Shown: in pieces, positions 12,939-22,447 of the stretch
Numbering within the stretch: the stretch's first letter is position 1
Layout of the letters: each line of letters begins with the position of its first letter
Origin: Hypomesus transpacificus
Taxonomy: Eukaryota > Chordata > Actinopteri > Osmeriformes > Osmeridae
Assembly (NCBI RefSeq): GCF_021917145.1
Contig: NC_061074.1
Location: 1,315,102 to 1,379,101 of the forward strand
Direction: 5' to 3'
DNA: 64,000 nt
The notes under the pieces: generated by a model
What the model saw: only the letters and a program-made list of their open reading frames with translations
Database searches by the model: none
Told to the model about the DNA's origin: nothing
Position numbers and translations under genes: made by a program

Positions 12939-15900
12939 CCCGGCCCAGAGAGGTGCAGATGTGTGTCTGGTGCAGTGTGCCGGGGGGCCACGACCCATTG
13001 AAGCTGACAGTATCATATTTGAGATCAACAAGTTCCTGATTGGGCTGCAGTGGGGTCAGGACAAACAGCCCCTGGGTAGAGGGGCGGGGCCCCGTCTGGA
13101 CGATGACACCCACCGCTCCATCTCATCCATAGAGGATGATTTTCTGACGGCCTCGGAACACCTGGGGGATGACAGTGAGGACGATGGCTTCAAGAACGGT
13201 AGGACGATAAAAGCGCTTGTTGTTGTGGTACTCTATGTGCTGTCCCTGAAGAGTCAAATAATGAACTGGACTAAAAGCTCAAGCATTGTTTCTGTTTTAA
13301 AAATTAGCTTCTTGAAATATATTATTTGTGTTTACATATTGAGGTTTCCAATTCAACTTATATTTTAAGGAAAAAAATATGAAAAAGCAATTCTGTATGA
13401 AGAGGTTGGTAGTGGCAATATTAAATACTTTGTCTTTATTTATGTATTTTGTAAAAATAGATGTTATTTTGGGGACCTTAGTATCAGTATTCAAGGTGCC
13501 ATTAGAAACAAATATGAGCTGATGAAGCATAATACTCATTCATGTGAAACAAGCATTCCCCATTGTGTAAGATTGTGTAATGGATTTATAAATACCTTCT
13601 AAATAGGCAGCTTAGCATGGCACCGTGTATTTTCTTTGTGAAATAAGTCATGTCATCATGCTGTTGTTCTGCCAGTCTCCTCCGTATACGTTCACTTTAA
13701 ATTGTCACAAGAATCATTTCCCTCTTGTTCTAAATGAGAGTGAGTCTAGTATTTTCTGTTCATGCATCTCCATTAAAATGCAGTTTCACTCTCCTTTGCG
13801 AGGCCTGTGACATTCTATAAATACACCCCGCTCATTCTGGCTTTGCTGCCTGCCCGTGTGCCTGTCCGCCTGCTCTGCTCACGTGACATGTAGCTGATAA
13901 GAAATACAGTAAAACAGATCAATGTTTGTCATCATTGATGCGAATGTGGCCCTGAACTGTGCAGCCAGCCGTCTCCACTGATCTATAATTCATCTTGCAT
14001 CTGAAATCCGAGCCACAGCATCATTCAGTCTATATGTGCCAGGATAAGAGTTTGTCTGTTTGCCTCTTTAAGAACACTGTTTCTACAGGAGTCAGGTTGG
14101 AGCCAGTGAGTGTGTGGTTATTGATAGGGTAGCTCCAGCTGGCTGGGGTACACTGGGACGGTGACGAAGCTCCAGTCGAAGTGGAACTGACGTGTCTTTC
14201 TCCCACAGAGGCTGACAGCAGAGAGGTGGCAGAGAGCCGGCCAGAGACAGCCCACAGGGGTCGCCCCGCGGGTCAGAAGGCACGCCTGGATGAGCGCCAG
14301 GACAGTGAGGAGTCTGAGGCGGCCATCTGCGCCCCGGCAAAGAAGAGAGGAGCTCGTCCATCCAGCCGCTACACCAAGGAGTCCGCCGGCCACTACGCAA
14401 CCAACCTGGCCGAGTCGGTTCTCCAGGACGCCTTCATCCGCCTGTCTCAGGACGAGCCCTCGTTCGTCCCGGAGGTTGCCGTGAGCGTGTCCCTGAGCAG
14501 TCACCCAATCCCCTTTCCCCATCCCCCAGCCTGCCCCTTTGAGCTCCCCAAGATCGTAATCGTACAAAGCCCAGACAATGCCGAGGGGTCACCGGAGTGG
14601 CCAGGACCTCAGGCCTCTCATCTACCGGTGGACCAGGCTGGCCCTCCCCAGGCTGGCCCTCCCCAGGCTGGCCCTCCCCAGGCTGGCCCTCCCCAGGTTG
14701 GCCCTCCCCAGGCTGGCCCTCCCCAGGCTGGCCCTCCCCAGGCTGGCCCTCCCCAAGCTGGCCCTCCCCAGGCTGGCACAGCAGAGCCACACAGGAAACG
14801 TGGCAGGAGCAGCCACACCTCCAAGCCCCTGGAAGTGGCCCTGGCATGTGCAGCCAGCGTCATTGGAACCATCAGCAGCCCGCAGGCTACAGAGCAACTG
14901 TCCCTAGAGCCAGAGGAGGAGGACACAGGAGGTGAAGGGGAGGACGACCCAGGAGGAGAAGGGGAGGAGGACCCAAACGCCACGGACTACTCCTTCTCCT
15001 CTGCAATGTGTGGCATGGCCCAAGTGGCCGGGGCGATAGCGGTGGTGGACCTGACCGAGGAGTCTGGCGAAGGCTGCGAGTCAGACGAGTCCTCTGAGGC
15101 GTACTCTGCCTCGCGCGGCCTCATGAACGCAGCGCAGGCGTCCGCCGCCGTGCCCCTCCACTGCAGCGTGGCCGAGGGCAGTAGCATCGAGAGCTTCAGG
15201 GCCAACATTGCGGAGGTCCTCCACAAAGAGGCCGCCGAGGTCCTGGCCCAGCCTCAAGGCTACAGGAGTCTAGCTCACCTGCTGGAGACCACTCACAACA
15301 AGATCGTGGATGGCATCACGTGTCCCAAGAAGTCCTATGTGGAGGAGACAGAGGTTGACGATTTCATCACCGAGGTGGCAGACAGCCTCTTCAAGCACGC
15401 TCTAGAGAAGGCGAAGAAGAAAAAGGAACAGGAAGCCCCGGGCAAAGACGTTCCAAACCTCCAGGGTTTTCTCCAAGAAAGTGTGAACAGTTTGCTCTTT
15501 GACGTCCTTTGTCTTGCATCAAAGAAAATCGGGGACATTTCCAAGTTTAATCTGGGGTCCGTCGACTCACAGGAGGGGGGCGCCTGCTTCAGATCCAACA
15601 AGGAGCGTAGGGATCCATTCAGCCAATTGCAGCAATTCACTGGCCCCCAGCAACCTGACAATAATTCGAACTTGACCGGAATGTTCCACCACACAGAGAA
15701 GTACCGATTGGACGAGAAGGAGAGGGAGGGTGAACCTCCTGGATCTCAGAGCTCACCACTCCACATCAAAGAGCTACACAGACATGGTCAGACTAAAGCT
15801 CCGTCTGCAAAGGACTTCTGTGAAGTGCAGTGCCGGGGTATGGTCAGAGAGTCTCTCAGTGAGGTCTGTGTGCTAAGCACAGAGCGGAGAGCCAGGCCTG

Positions 15901-18900
15901 GCAACGATAGCAGACAGAGTTCTCTCACCCCTCAGTCCTCCCTGTCTTCCTGCCAGGGAGCGCTACTCTCTCTAAGGATGGACTCAGAGTCCAGGACGCC
16001 AGTCACTTGCTTCGCCGACGACCTGGCCACCACGGTGGTTTCCATGGCCACCGAGCTGGCGGCCATCTACCTGGAGAACTCCAGCGGCAAGCAGCCGTGG
16101 TTCTGCGCCCTGAAGGGGGCGTCCGGGGAGGGCGCCGAGGCGTACCTGCTGCCCTGCCGCTCCGCCCTGCGGAGGAAGGAGGGCCAGAACGGCGGCGCGG
16201 CCTCCAAGAAGCACCGCCCCCCGCGCCTCAGCGAGATCAAGAGGAAGACGGAGGAGCAGCCGGAGTTGATGGAGCGTTTGGTGAACCGAGTGGTCGACGA
16301 GACGGTCCACCCGGACGACCCCCTGGACCCCTTCGCCCTGTTCGCCTCGGAAGTCACCGCCAGGATCATGAACTGCCCCGAGCTCAGTGTGGTGGACACC
16401 TCCAAGCCTGGCCAGTCCCGCTGCAGGCTGCCGTGCGAGAGGTGGAGCCGGGGCAAGCCGGCCAGCTACGAGAGCATCCCAGAGGAGGACGCGGACCCCT
16501 CAGGGGCCCCCAACACCCTGGGGCCCGGCAGTCGGCTGGGCCAGAACCTGAGCAGGGGCAGCTCCATCTCCAAGCAGTCCAGCTGCGAGAGCATCACGGA
16601 CGAGTTCTCCCGGTTCATGGTGAACCAGATGGAGACCGAGGGCAGGGGCTTTGACCTGCTGCTGGACTACTACGCGGGGAAGAACGCCAGCAGCATCCTC
16701 TCCGCCGCCGTGCAGCAGGCTGCCACCAAGAAGAACGGCCACCTCAACGTGCGAGCCCCCTCCTGCCTGTCCAAGCAGTCCAGCACGGAGAGCATCACGG
16801 AGGAGTTCTACCGCTTCATGCTCCGGGACATGGACAAGGAGAACAAGGACTACCGCATAGCCAAGACCAAGGAGTGGAGTAACAGCTTACAACCTCCATC
16901 CCTCCGGACCCCGTTCTGTATCCGCCAGTCCTCGGTCCCCGACAGGCGCTCCTCCGACTCCAGGCTGACCGTGAACTCCCCCGTCAAAGCCAACTCTTTC
17001 GATGGGTTCGCCCGCAACGTGCGTGGAGACACGCTCAACATCTACCCCGCCAACTCGGCGTCGGCCTCGGGCTTGTGTAAGTCCGACTCCTGTCTGTACC
17101 AGCGAGGCCACGCCGACCAGATCACCGACATGCTGATCCACGACACCTGGTCCAGCTCCATCGAGTCCCTGATGAGGAAGAACAAGATCATCGCCGATCC
17201 AGAGGACAGCCTAGACCTGGACGGAGCAGGGGACCACCCTCATGTCCAGCAGCATGCCAGCCGTCTGGCAGCAGACATTATGGAGGCCGGGAGGGTGGCC
17301 CTGGGGGGCCAGCAGGAGGCGGGAGGGGTAACGACTGACCGGAAGCAGCACATGCCTGTAGGGGAGAAGAGGAGAGGCTTCAAGCAGTCCCGCCCCAGCT
17401 GCAGCCGCAGCAGGGCCGGCCAGGAGCAGGCTGGTGGGGGCGGGGGTGACAACAGCACGCCCCCCGCGAGGGGCACCAGGGAGGTGCCTCTGATCCACAT
17501 CGAGGGCGATCAGAGGGACGAGCCACACAAGGATCCAGGAAGGGCTGAAAATCACCCCCGGGACTTGGGGCCACACGTGATGTGTCAGAGGCGGGCAGAC
17601 AGAGGGTTGGTGAGCCTCAGCAGGTAAGGCCCCTCTGTGGGAGGTGTCTCTATCTGATGCTCCACCTGGATGACGATGCTTTCACAGACCCCTTCAAGTC
17701 TGCAGGGTAGTCGCGTTTCAATTTCAAAGGGTCATTCGAGCCGCGCCGGAGCCAAATCTCACCCCGACATGAGGGAAGATAGATTGACCTTTCAAAGAAT
17801 AGATGGCGAAGTGGACACAAGATTCTGTCATATTGTCGAGAGTAATAAAACAAGGGGAACCTTAGAGGGTTAGGGATGAAGACGACAGGTTTCACAGAGG
17901 AGGGATAACGATCATAGGCGGTGTGGAACTGAAGAAAAACACAAAGTATTACTGTGAGTACAGGGTTTGAATAGTTCCATCCTCGGTCAGCATTCAAAGT
18001 GGTTTATGAATGCCGTAGACCGATATATAAATAGAAGTGTTAACCCACAGGGAGAGAAAGCCAGGCTGCTGAAGGGACCTGCTGAGTTTGCTGCATTTTC
18101 AATTAATACTTAATAAACTTCATTAGGGTACAAAGCACGTGCCCATGTGCCAGCCCCGGGTGAAAACACCTCCTTCATCCACAAGCCCACCCACGTCCCT
18201 ACATCCCTGAGGAGCTCCGAGACATTCCGCCTCAGTTATCTACATACAAAGTTAATTAGAGGAAGAGTGCGACAGCATACTGTAGCCTGCCAAAAAAAGT
18301 TTGCTTTGCTAAACTTAGGGCCCAACCAGCACAACACATTGTGTGTCTGTTATGTGGTTAACAGTGGTCATTCTTGATATGAATATTGGAGCAAAACGAC
18401 TGATTTTAAAACCAAGATAAACCATTTGTTGACCTATCTGCTCCTTCACACCTGTCCCTCATCCACACAGCCAGTAACTGCAGCCTGGGCTTGGTGTGGT
18501 GGGTGACCTTTTGGTTTGCTCTCCCCATGCAGCAGTGAAAGAGACAGGGCAGCGGGGGATGCCGCAGGGGAGCGTAACAAGCGCTCCCTGAGTGATAGTA
18601 GTGAGGAGAGCACAGGAAGCTGGTCCCACATCGCCCCTGACGACGACCCCCACGAGGAGAACAGTAGTTTTATCCAACTGAGCGAGGGGTCAGTAACCGC
18701 TGCTCTGTCCTGTCCAATCACCAACGCTCCTAGCGCTGCTTACCCGTCCTGCTCTCATTGGCCCATCGTTGCTCATGCTGTCGAGTGCCAGTCCGAGGCG
18801 ACAATCCCACAGAGCTGTCTCCCGGGTTAGCTGGCAGCTCAGACCCAGCTAGACGAGCCCGCACAGCTGTGCAGCCCTCTCTCATCAAAGGTCAACATAA

Positions 18901-21194
18901 TATTCACGTCAACATTTGCTTGACTTAACCCCCATCTCTTACACCATACTGACACACAGCTCAGGCACATCCTGGAATAGACCCTTCATGAAGAAGAAGA
19001 CTATGGACAGTGCATGTCGTGGACTGTATGTGTTAGTGTGGCATTTGTGGAAGACAACAGAAGGTGTGTGTGGCTTCTGCTTGGCAGTGACTATCTGCCT
19101 GCTTGCTGCTTAACATGCCGCTGTGCAGCAGATGTCAACACTCGGCCCTCGTGACTTCACCTGTTCTCTTTATTTCCACCTCATCTCTGATCAACCCCAC
19201 TCTCGTGACACATGGCCTAGTCGCCCACTCTGCCCACCTGCTTCCTCCTTCCCCGCTCCCTCCTTCTGACAAATATCCCCATTCTCATCTCCGGCAAGGG
19301 CCTCGTGCCAGTCTGCCCCCACAATGCCAGCACACTCGCTCAGCTGCAGCTGCTATTTATATGTTAATCACCACTTAATGAACATGGCCTGCATCACTGC
19401 AGCTCCTTATTGTTCCCTTCACAAGCCAGTGATTATGTCGCATGTCGAGAAAAAAAGATATGAAATGTCCTCTGTTTGGATTTCAGGAACGGAAACAGCA
19501 GTGCCTCCAGTCTCGGGTTAGGAGACCTGGAGACTTTCCCTGACATGCCCAACCAAAGCTCAGTAGGAAGGTAACTGACGAATCCTGCCTCTGAACTGAA
19601 CTGGCTAGAGCCTGCCCACATTCAGTTCACTGTCACTGGAAATGTCTTCTCCTAATGCTGCTTTGTTTCCATAGTGAGGAGGCCGAGAAGCCTCAGCTGG
19701 CAGAGACCAAGGAGAATGTTGACGGTGAGTCCACCTAGTTACATTCTGTCCTCGTGAAATGAGGCCACCCGCTAGTTAATTCAATAATAACATCTTCCCA
19801 AGTCATTTTTCTTTGTCATGTACTTATTTAAGCATGTGATTTCGGGTCTGGAGGTGGTAGTGATGCTAGATGTAAGCTATATGGCTAATTGTCTGTGGAC
19901 AGCGCTCAGTATACAGACAGCAGCTTGTTGAACCTCTCATTCCAAATTAATGGGAATGGATCCCACTTGATGTCTTTAACTGCCTTCACTTTTCTGAGAA
20001 GGCTTTTCAATAGACGATGGAACACTGATGCGGTATTTGTTTACATTCAGTCACAAGAGCAATTAGGGAGGTTGATCCAGGGTGATTAGACCTGGCTTGC
20101 AGATGGCATTAGAATTCATCCCCCATGTGTTGGATAGTGTTTAGGTCAGCGATCTGTGCAGGCCAGTCAAGTTTTTCCCCACAAAACCAACCAAAACCCA
20201 AACAAAAAGTTTTGTCTGTCAGGGCATTATCAAGCTGAAACAGGAAAGGGCTTTCCCAAAATAGTTGCCATAAAGTTTGAAGCACACAAATGTCTAGAAT
20301 GTATGCTTTGGTATGAATATTTCCAGCAGTAGAACGAAAGGCTCCGGCAAAAATCATTGAAAAACAGCCCCAATTGTTAATTGGCTTGAAAAAGGACCCA
20401 TTGCCAAAGTGATATAGAGATGTTTTGTCCAGTTCTAACTAGCCTGCACTCTAGCTCTGACCTAACCACCATCACACCCATTTGGGTTCAATTGTAATGC
20501 CATCTGCAAGCCAGATCTAATCACCCAACATCAGTGCCCAACCTCCTAAAAGCTGGCTTGTGGCTTAATGGGTGCAAATTCCCCCAGACCCAAACCTTGT
20601 GGATAGCCTTTTCCAGAAGAGAGGCAGCTGTGGCGCGACTCGCTATAAATACCCAGATTGGGATGTCCAACCAGCTCGTATGATGGTCAGATGTCCAAAT
20701 CCATTTGGCCATCCAGTATGTACATGGTGTGTTCTGGCAGAGGGGATCTCCATCCGCACCGTAAGGTCCAGCTGCAGCCAGCGGGAGCTGCTGGTGGTGA
20801 ACTGTGAGCTGGATCCTGAGTGCGTGGACCCAGAGTTACGACTGGTGCTCCAGTGGATTGCTGCGTCAGAGTTGGGCCTCCAGGCTCTTTATTTCCGGTG
20901 GTCCAGAGAGATGATCACAGCCAAGGTACATTCAGTTACTCAGCCCATTGTCATTAGTACACTTCTTTTCTTTTTTTTATATCTCCAGCAGGGAGCAATG
21001 TGTTTGTGTTTTTTTGGTGCAACCATTTCCCTGTGCTGTTTCAGTTCCAGAGGGTGCTCCAGCACGTGTCCAGGAAGGCTTGGAGAATCGCTGATCTCTT
21101 TGGAGCTGTTATTCAATTCTGCCAGCTCCCCCAAGAAAACAATGCAGGAGAATCTCTCTCCAGCCTGTTTGACTGGCTGCTGGAGAACCACTAG
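1266..21194 (+). CDS. sphkap: SPHKAP-type A-kinase anchoring protein (12 coding exons)
   Basis: Scaffold that anchors protein kinase A regulatory subunits; the mammalian family member binds RI-alpha and sphingosine kinase 1. Coding exons: 1266-1300, 6267-6372, 7511-7621, 12231-12290, 12653-12790, 12949-13198, 14209-17623, 18533-18688, 19487-19570, 19675-19724, 20741-20925, 21045-21194. All phases join, giving 1579 aa; the human protein is about 1700. Residues 1-12 ([12 protein letters not shown]) resemble the family start, which is why I chose this ATG. The N-terminal block carries SPDLPK and EINKFLIGL. The 3.4-kb exon 7 holds the PKA-binding helix with [16 protein letters not shown] at about residues 835-860 and two SKQSS-ESIT-EF motifs near 1020 and 1086. 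The C-terminal block (about 1468-1579) reads [10 protein letters not shown] and ends LFDWLLENH. Exon 7 also contains an AGPPQ repeat. A LINE sits antisense in intron 1 and Tc1 debris in intron 10. The exon 8 acceptor is a CAGCAG tandem, so its start may shift by 3 nt. Confidence 0.93.
2520..5887 (-). mobile_element. Full-length RTE-like non-LTR retrotransposon with 10-bp TSD
   Basis: About 3.37 kb, inserted antisense in sphkap intron 1. The 10-mer aaaccaaagt occurs immediately on both sides (2510-2519 and 5888-5897), a perfect target-site duplication. On the minus strand a 5' UTR of roughly 160 nt precedes a single ORF with endonuclease and reverse transcriptase. There is almost no 3' UTR, and the 3' tail is a short (GAC)n repeat (about 2520-2537) instead of poly(A). 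A very short 3' UTR and a simple-repeat tail are typical of the RTE clade. Both ends, the TSD and the ORF are intact, so the insertion looks young. The clade is my inference; other APE-type LINEs remain possible. Confidence 0.9.
2534..5725 (-). CDS. LINE ORF: APE-type endonuclease / reverse transcriptase, 1063 aa
   Basis: Single uninterrupted ORF of the retrotransposon. A basic, proline/glycine-rich N-terminal region (about 1-90) leads into an apurinic-endonuclease-like domain: LGTWNVTSL, then [22 protein letters not shown] and [11 protein letters not shown] central linker is followed by reverse transcriptase with [53 protein letters not shown] and the catalytic [12 protein letters not shown]. 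The C-terminus has [10 protein letters not shown] and [11 protein letters not shown], a form common in RTE proteins. Such proteins nick target DNA and copy the RNA by target-primed reverse transcription. The position where APE enzymes usually carry a metal-binding glutamate (LQET-type motif) reads VGLASTHS, so endonuclease activity is uncertain. The TGA stop lies within the first copy of the tail repeat. Confidence 0.92.
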   Translation of the reverse strand: MKKYNNGSQLPLPGSGSPGPPPGARPGGGARWRAPGGRAFSHGARSGTARRDNVGPSSSGLTIRRRGHGGRVQCETGGGRRRGPWRSDPRLQKLALGTWNVTSLAGKEPELVREVESFRLDIVGLASTHSVGSGTSLLERGWTLFHSGVALGERRRAGVGILVSPRFGACTLGFTPVDERVASLRLRVGGRVLTVVCAYAPNGSSEYPPFLESLGGVLESAPPGDSLVLLGDFNAHVGNDSETWRGVIGRNGPPDLNPSGVLLLDFCARHGLSITNTMFKHKGVHMCTWHQDTRGLSSMIDFVVVSSDLGPHVLDTRVRRGAELSTDHHLVVSWLRWWGRTPVRPGRPKRNVRVCWERLAEPSVRRSFNSHLRESFDHVSGGAGDIESEWAMFRASIVEAADRSCGRRAVGACRGGNPRTRWWTPEVRDAVKLKKEAYRTLLAGRTPEAADVYRQAKRNAALAVAEAKTRAWEEFGEAMENDFRTASKRFWTTIRRLRRGKQCSVNTVYGGDGALLTSTGDVLDRWKEYFEDLLNSTNTLSDVEAESGDIGGGPSISGAEVAEVVEKLRGGRAPGVDEVRPEFLKALDVVGLSWLTRLCNIAWTSGTVPLDWQTGVVVPLFKKGDRRVCSNFRGITLLSLPGKVYSGVLERRVRRIVEPRIQEEQCGFRPGRGTVDQLYTLRGVLEGTWEFAQPVYTCFVDLEKAFDRVPRGLMWGVLREYGVPDFLIGAVRSLYDRCQSLVRIAGSKSNLFPVRVGLRQGCPMSPILFITYMDRISRRSQGVEGVRFGDLRIGSLLFADDVVLLASSGRDLQLSLERFATECEAAGMRISTSKSEAMVIDRKRVECHLRVGEEILNQAEEFKYLGVLFTSEGRMEREVDRRIGAASAVMRALHRSVVVKKELSRKAKLSIYQSIYVPTLTYGHELWVVTERTRLRIQAAEMSFLRRVSGLSLRDRVRSSVIREGLRVEPLLLRVERSQLRWLGHLIRMPPGRLPGEVFRARPTGKRPRGRPRTRWRDYVSQLAWERLGVPQEELAEVAGGREVWASLLRSLPPRPDPRTSGR
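6388..6423. repeat. (GT)n microsatellite in sphkap intron 2
   Basis: GT dinucleotides with GTTT interruptions, starting about 15 bp after the exon 2 donor at 6373. Confidence 0.8.
8520..8622. repeat. Tandem repeat, about 26-bp unit, 3 copies
   Basis: The words actggggcaggatctgga and ggggagga alternate three times. Purine-rich, inside sphkap intron 3, with no coding meaning seen. Confidence 0.75.
9504..9608. repeat. Tandem repeat, about 38-bp unit, nearly 3 copies
   Basis: The block ctccatacagctgcagg recurs at about 9511, 9550 and 9588, separated by gaggatacagacctcccc-like spacers. It lies in sphkap intron 3 and produces open frames by chance. Confidence 0.75.
10304..10336 (+). repeat. Homopolymer of 33 G
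   Basis: An uninterrupted run of G in sphkap intron 3, just after a (GT)n tract near 10226-10246. It may form G-quadruplexes. Its exact length is unreliable because such runs are prone to sequencing and assembly slippage. Confidence 0.85.
11107..11220. repeat. (CTCC)n tetranucleotide repeat, two blocks
   Basis: Two ctcc arrays are separated by the word cacccagtcacccttccatt, which also precedes the first array. This suggests a local duplication of array plus flank. Sphkap intron 3. Confidence 0.85.
11930..12150 (+). mobile_element. 3' end of a dispersed fish retroelement (SINE/LINE-like)
   Basis: The words gagggtttaggttggttgag and gggctatacaaatagattt, followed by a degenerate gattt-type tail, match from memory the 3' end of a very common teleost interspersed repeat. 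The 5' boundary and family name are not certain. It lies in sphkap intron 3, upstream of exon 4 (12231). Confidence 0.5.
12398..12494. repeat. (CA)n microsatellite in sphkap intron 4
   Basis: Long CA dinucleotide run with occasional TACA interruptions. It sits about 100 bp after the exon 4 donor and produces the HTHT-type open frames here. Confidence 0.9.
12898..12937. repeat. (GT)20 microsatellite abutting the sphkap exon 6 acceptor
   Basis: Pure GT run ending about 11 nt before the acceptor AG at 12947-12948. It occupies the place of the usual polypyrimidine tract of the 158-bp intron 5. Confidence 0.88.
14636..14777 (+). repeat. 15-bp coding minisatellite in sphkap exon 7, encodes (AGPPQ)n
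   Basis: The unit ggctggccctcccca is repeated about 9.5 times in frame with only two single-base variants (one G-to-V change). It adds a Gly/Pro/Gln-rich low-complexity segment at about residues 376-423. Confidence 0.92.
20072..20720. pseudogene. Two oppositely oriented fragments of a dead Tc1/mariner transposase
   Basis: Minus-strand frame at 20357-20109 reads [12 protein letters not shown] and [14 protein letters not shown], the Tc1 DDE catalytic region, where the third catalytic residue (PIE-N-type motif) has become Q. Plus-strand DNA from about 20450 to 20700 encodes the C-terminal part ([16 protein letters not shown], then [12 protein letters not shown]). Both fragments contain a diverged copy of atgccatctgcaagccag, in opposite orientation, so the locus is an inverted remnant with stop codons. 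It lies in sphkap intron 10. Confidence 0.8.
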
Positions 21195-22125
21195 GCTGTC
21201 CTAGCATGTTCTCTCTCTTTCACACACACACACATATTCCTGCTGTGTGCACCTGCCCACAGCCCCTAGTGTAAAGCTCCCTTAAGATTCCTCCGCTGCA
21301 TCCCCGAGAACCCTCCCCTTCTCTGTCCTCTACTAGACCCGGGAGAGAGCCTCTCTATTGAACTGCTGTTAACCAACTAGTCTCCCTTGAAGATCAGCAT
21401 GTTTCACTCTCTGCACATCCCTTTTGAGATTAGCCCTAGAAAGAAAAAACAAGCATCAGGTGGGATGTAACTTTGTAGTGAAAGTAAACCTCAGATATTC
21501 TATCTAGCCTGCTGCTTTTTACAGCCAAATATGTATTTATTCTATATTACTGAACACAAGGAACACCAATGCAAGTGTTTTTTGATCTCTTCCACTGAAG
21601 TACCAGACAATGTAACAATATGCTCCCCAATTCCCATCCCTCCCTTTAAAGACACTCTCATGTACACAGTTGAACAGCTACCATGGTACAAGCCAGCAAG
21701 TAAATGTAGATCGGACTATGAATCCACCACTTCTACAGACAGATACAGGTGTGCACTTCACTTAAAAAAACGGATCAAATGTCCATATAGTTGATGTTTA
21801 CATTGGAGACGTGTCCACTTTGGTTGTGACCTTGAAGTTGAACTATAAGTATGTTATTTGTTGTTCATGTTCTTTGAATTTTGTTCTATAGGGTAGCTGT
21901 AAATACTGTAGATTCTCAACTGCACCTTGGGTAAAGGACTCACCGCAAAATATTCTCATTCAGTTTTTGTTACTACAGAAAGACAGAGGTATATCAACGT
22001 TTGTAATGTCCAGTTGATGTGTTACACTGGTTTCTGCGTAGTGGTACTGTGTTTAATCAACATTAAAAGCACACAATTCAACTGTCAACTCTGTTGCTGT
22101 AGAACTGAATGTAACTTTTCAAACC

Positions 22126-22131
22126 AATAAA
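22126..22131 (+). promoter_or_regulatory. Candidate polyadenylation signal of sphkap
   Basis: AATAAA, 932 nt after the sphkap stop codon at 21194. No better signal was noticed in between. It faces the daw1 signal 24 nt further on. Confidence 0.65.
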
Positions 22132-22155
22132 TGTATGTGATCTGAAAAGGAAGCC

Positions 22156-22161
22156 TTTATT
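22156..22161 (-). promoter_or_regulatory. Candidate polyadenylation signal of daw1
   Basis: AATAAA on the minus strand (tttatt on plus), 287 nt beyond the daw1 stop codon at 22448. Confidence 0.65.
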
Positions 22162-22447
22162 GTTTAAACAGCGTGGAAAGAACTCAGAACATACAAAGGA
22201 GCACTGATTAACATAATTCATATCAACATAATAAACTCACAAGTTCAAGTCTAAACCATCTGATTTGTGACAGTGCGGACGTTCCTCACCACAGCGGGCT
22301 ACTGGTGCACAACACGCGGCTGTTCCAGAGCAGGCAGAGAAGGGCAGTGGGACCAAGTCTACTAGAACATACGCAACAGCAACTACAGTTCAGGGGTCAA
22401 GGCCCATGGAGACAGGGAATGCCATGAACTACTTTCTGTTCTTTGGG

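Noticed and set aside
20572-21204. 210-codon plus-strand ORF
   Set aside because: It strings together the Tc1 C-terminal remnant, sphkap exon 11, an intron and the last exon in a wrong frame; not a separate gene.
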